Assembly (NCBI GenBank): GCA_958427975.1
Contig: CAUAEH010000014.1
Location: 1 to 41,059 of the forward strand
Direction: 5' to 3'
From: an uncultured Collinsella sp.
Lineage (GTDB): Bacteria; Actinomycetota; Coriobacteriia; Coriobacteriales; Coriobacteriaceae
Length of the DNA: 41,059 nucleotides
A program made the position numbers and the translations under genes. The notes under the pieces are model-generated. The model was given only the letters and a program-made list of their open reading frames with translations, was not told the origin of the DNA and searched no databases. Shown one piece after another: positions 40,808-41,059 of the stretch. Each line of letters begins with the position of its first letter. Positions within the stretch are counted from its first letter, which is position 1.

Positions 40808-40848
40808 CTATTCCTCAAAAACGAAAATTTTTCAGTTTTGAGGAATAG
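40808..40848. repeat. Palindrome R2
   Basis: CTATTCCTCAAAA (40808-40820) and TTTTGAGGAATAG (40836-40848) as 13-bp arms. R2 and R3 (40894-40933) are identical over 40 bp and 86 bp apart. R1 (39532-39578) is the same sequence with a few changes in the centre. Confidence 0.85.
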
Positions 40849-40893
40849 GCTCTGTAGCGAATATACCTCGCGAAAGGCCGAGCCGCCTTAATC

Positions 40894-40933
40894 CTATTCC
40901 TCAAAAACGAAAATTTTTCAGTTTTGAGGAATA
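40894..40933. repeat. Palindrome R3
   Basis: An exact 40-bp copy of R2 in the same orientation. It lies 53 bp before the putative IS150-type end. Confidence 0.85.
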
Positions 40934-40985
40934 AAGCGCTGGCAACCCATTCCCCAGGCAAGCGAAACCCTCCCCGGTGCAAGCC

Positions 40986-41059
40986 TGAACTGCACCCCAA
41001 AACCTGGACGGCTTAAATAAGAACTACGCCGCAAGGGACTGTCTCCGGAACTCCTCCGG
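40986..41059. mobile_element. End of an IS150-type (IS3 family) insertion sequence, truncated by window
   Basis: TGAACTGCACCCCAAAAC begins at 40986. It matches the terminal sequence type of IS150 relatives (TGTACTGCACCC...TTGGAC) and is followed by CCTGGACGGCTTAAATAAG. The rest of the element lies outside the window, so whether it is complete cannot be seen. Confidence 0.55.

Overview
The window is high-GC actinobacterial DNA that looks like Collinsella (Coriobacteriia). The pointers are an Ech-type group 4 [NiFe] hydrogenase operon, several strongly Cys-rich 4Fe-4S proteins of a strict anaerobe, an NRAMP protein of the kind I remember from Eggerthella, heavy use of GGC/GCC codons, and many small intergenic repeat families. 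The genus is an inference; no rRNA is present.

Layout. 1-2.7 kb: the 5' part of a ribokinase gene with its operator, divergent from an acyltransferase-3/SGNH O-acetylase. 3.2-12.5 kb (minus): an NRAMP-related transporter paired with an MgtE-N/CBS membrane protein, a membrane-anchored NodB-like protein that lacks its metal ligands, PRC-barrel and YtxH-like proteins, a CNNM/CorC-type membrane protein and a hemolysin-III protein. Three of these point to Mg2+ handling. 12.6-13.7 kb (plus): a membrane-anchored alpha/beta hydrolase behind a promoter with two copies of a palindromic operator. 13.9-18.6 kb (minus): a DUF362 ferredoxin-like protein and a MacB/FtsX-type ABC exporter. 19-24.3 kb: an ABC-2 exporter (ATPase plus two permeases) divergent from a NarL-type two-component system, resembling lnrJKLMN (linearmycin resistance) of Bacillus. 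24.5-30.2 kb (minus): the echABCDEF-type hydrogenase operon, with EchA and EchB fused in one reading frame. 30.4 kb: a lone InsJ-like double-HTH protein. 31.2-33.3 kb: an Old Yellow Enzyme/enoate-reductase-type flavo-Fe-S protein.

33.4-38.4 kb is an accessory region next to an initiator tRNA. It holds an array of eight 15-bp repeats that alternate in orientation every 40-41 bp, a diverged tandem duplication that carries a decayed piece of the neighbouring AlbA_2/ATPase-fold gene, 11-bp-phased GCGACA iterons, a DUF4268 PD-(D/E)XK-like protein with a 51-residue overlapping upstream ORF, and a frameshifted small gene. After tRNA-fMet come coaX (type III pantothenate kinase) and a DUF4143 ATPase bracketed by near-identical palindromes. 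The window ends inside what looks like an IS150-type (IS3 family) insertion sequence.

How the genes fit together. The Ech operon would couple ferredoxin oxidation to H2 evolution and ion pumping in a fermenter; its maturation genes are not in the window. The two ABC systems and the two-component system suggest export of, and response to, membrane-active compounds. Intergenic space is filled by at least four unrelated repeat families, several ending exactly at, or supplying, the stop codons of genes. All assignments come from reading the sequence without database searches.
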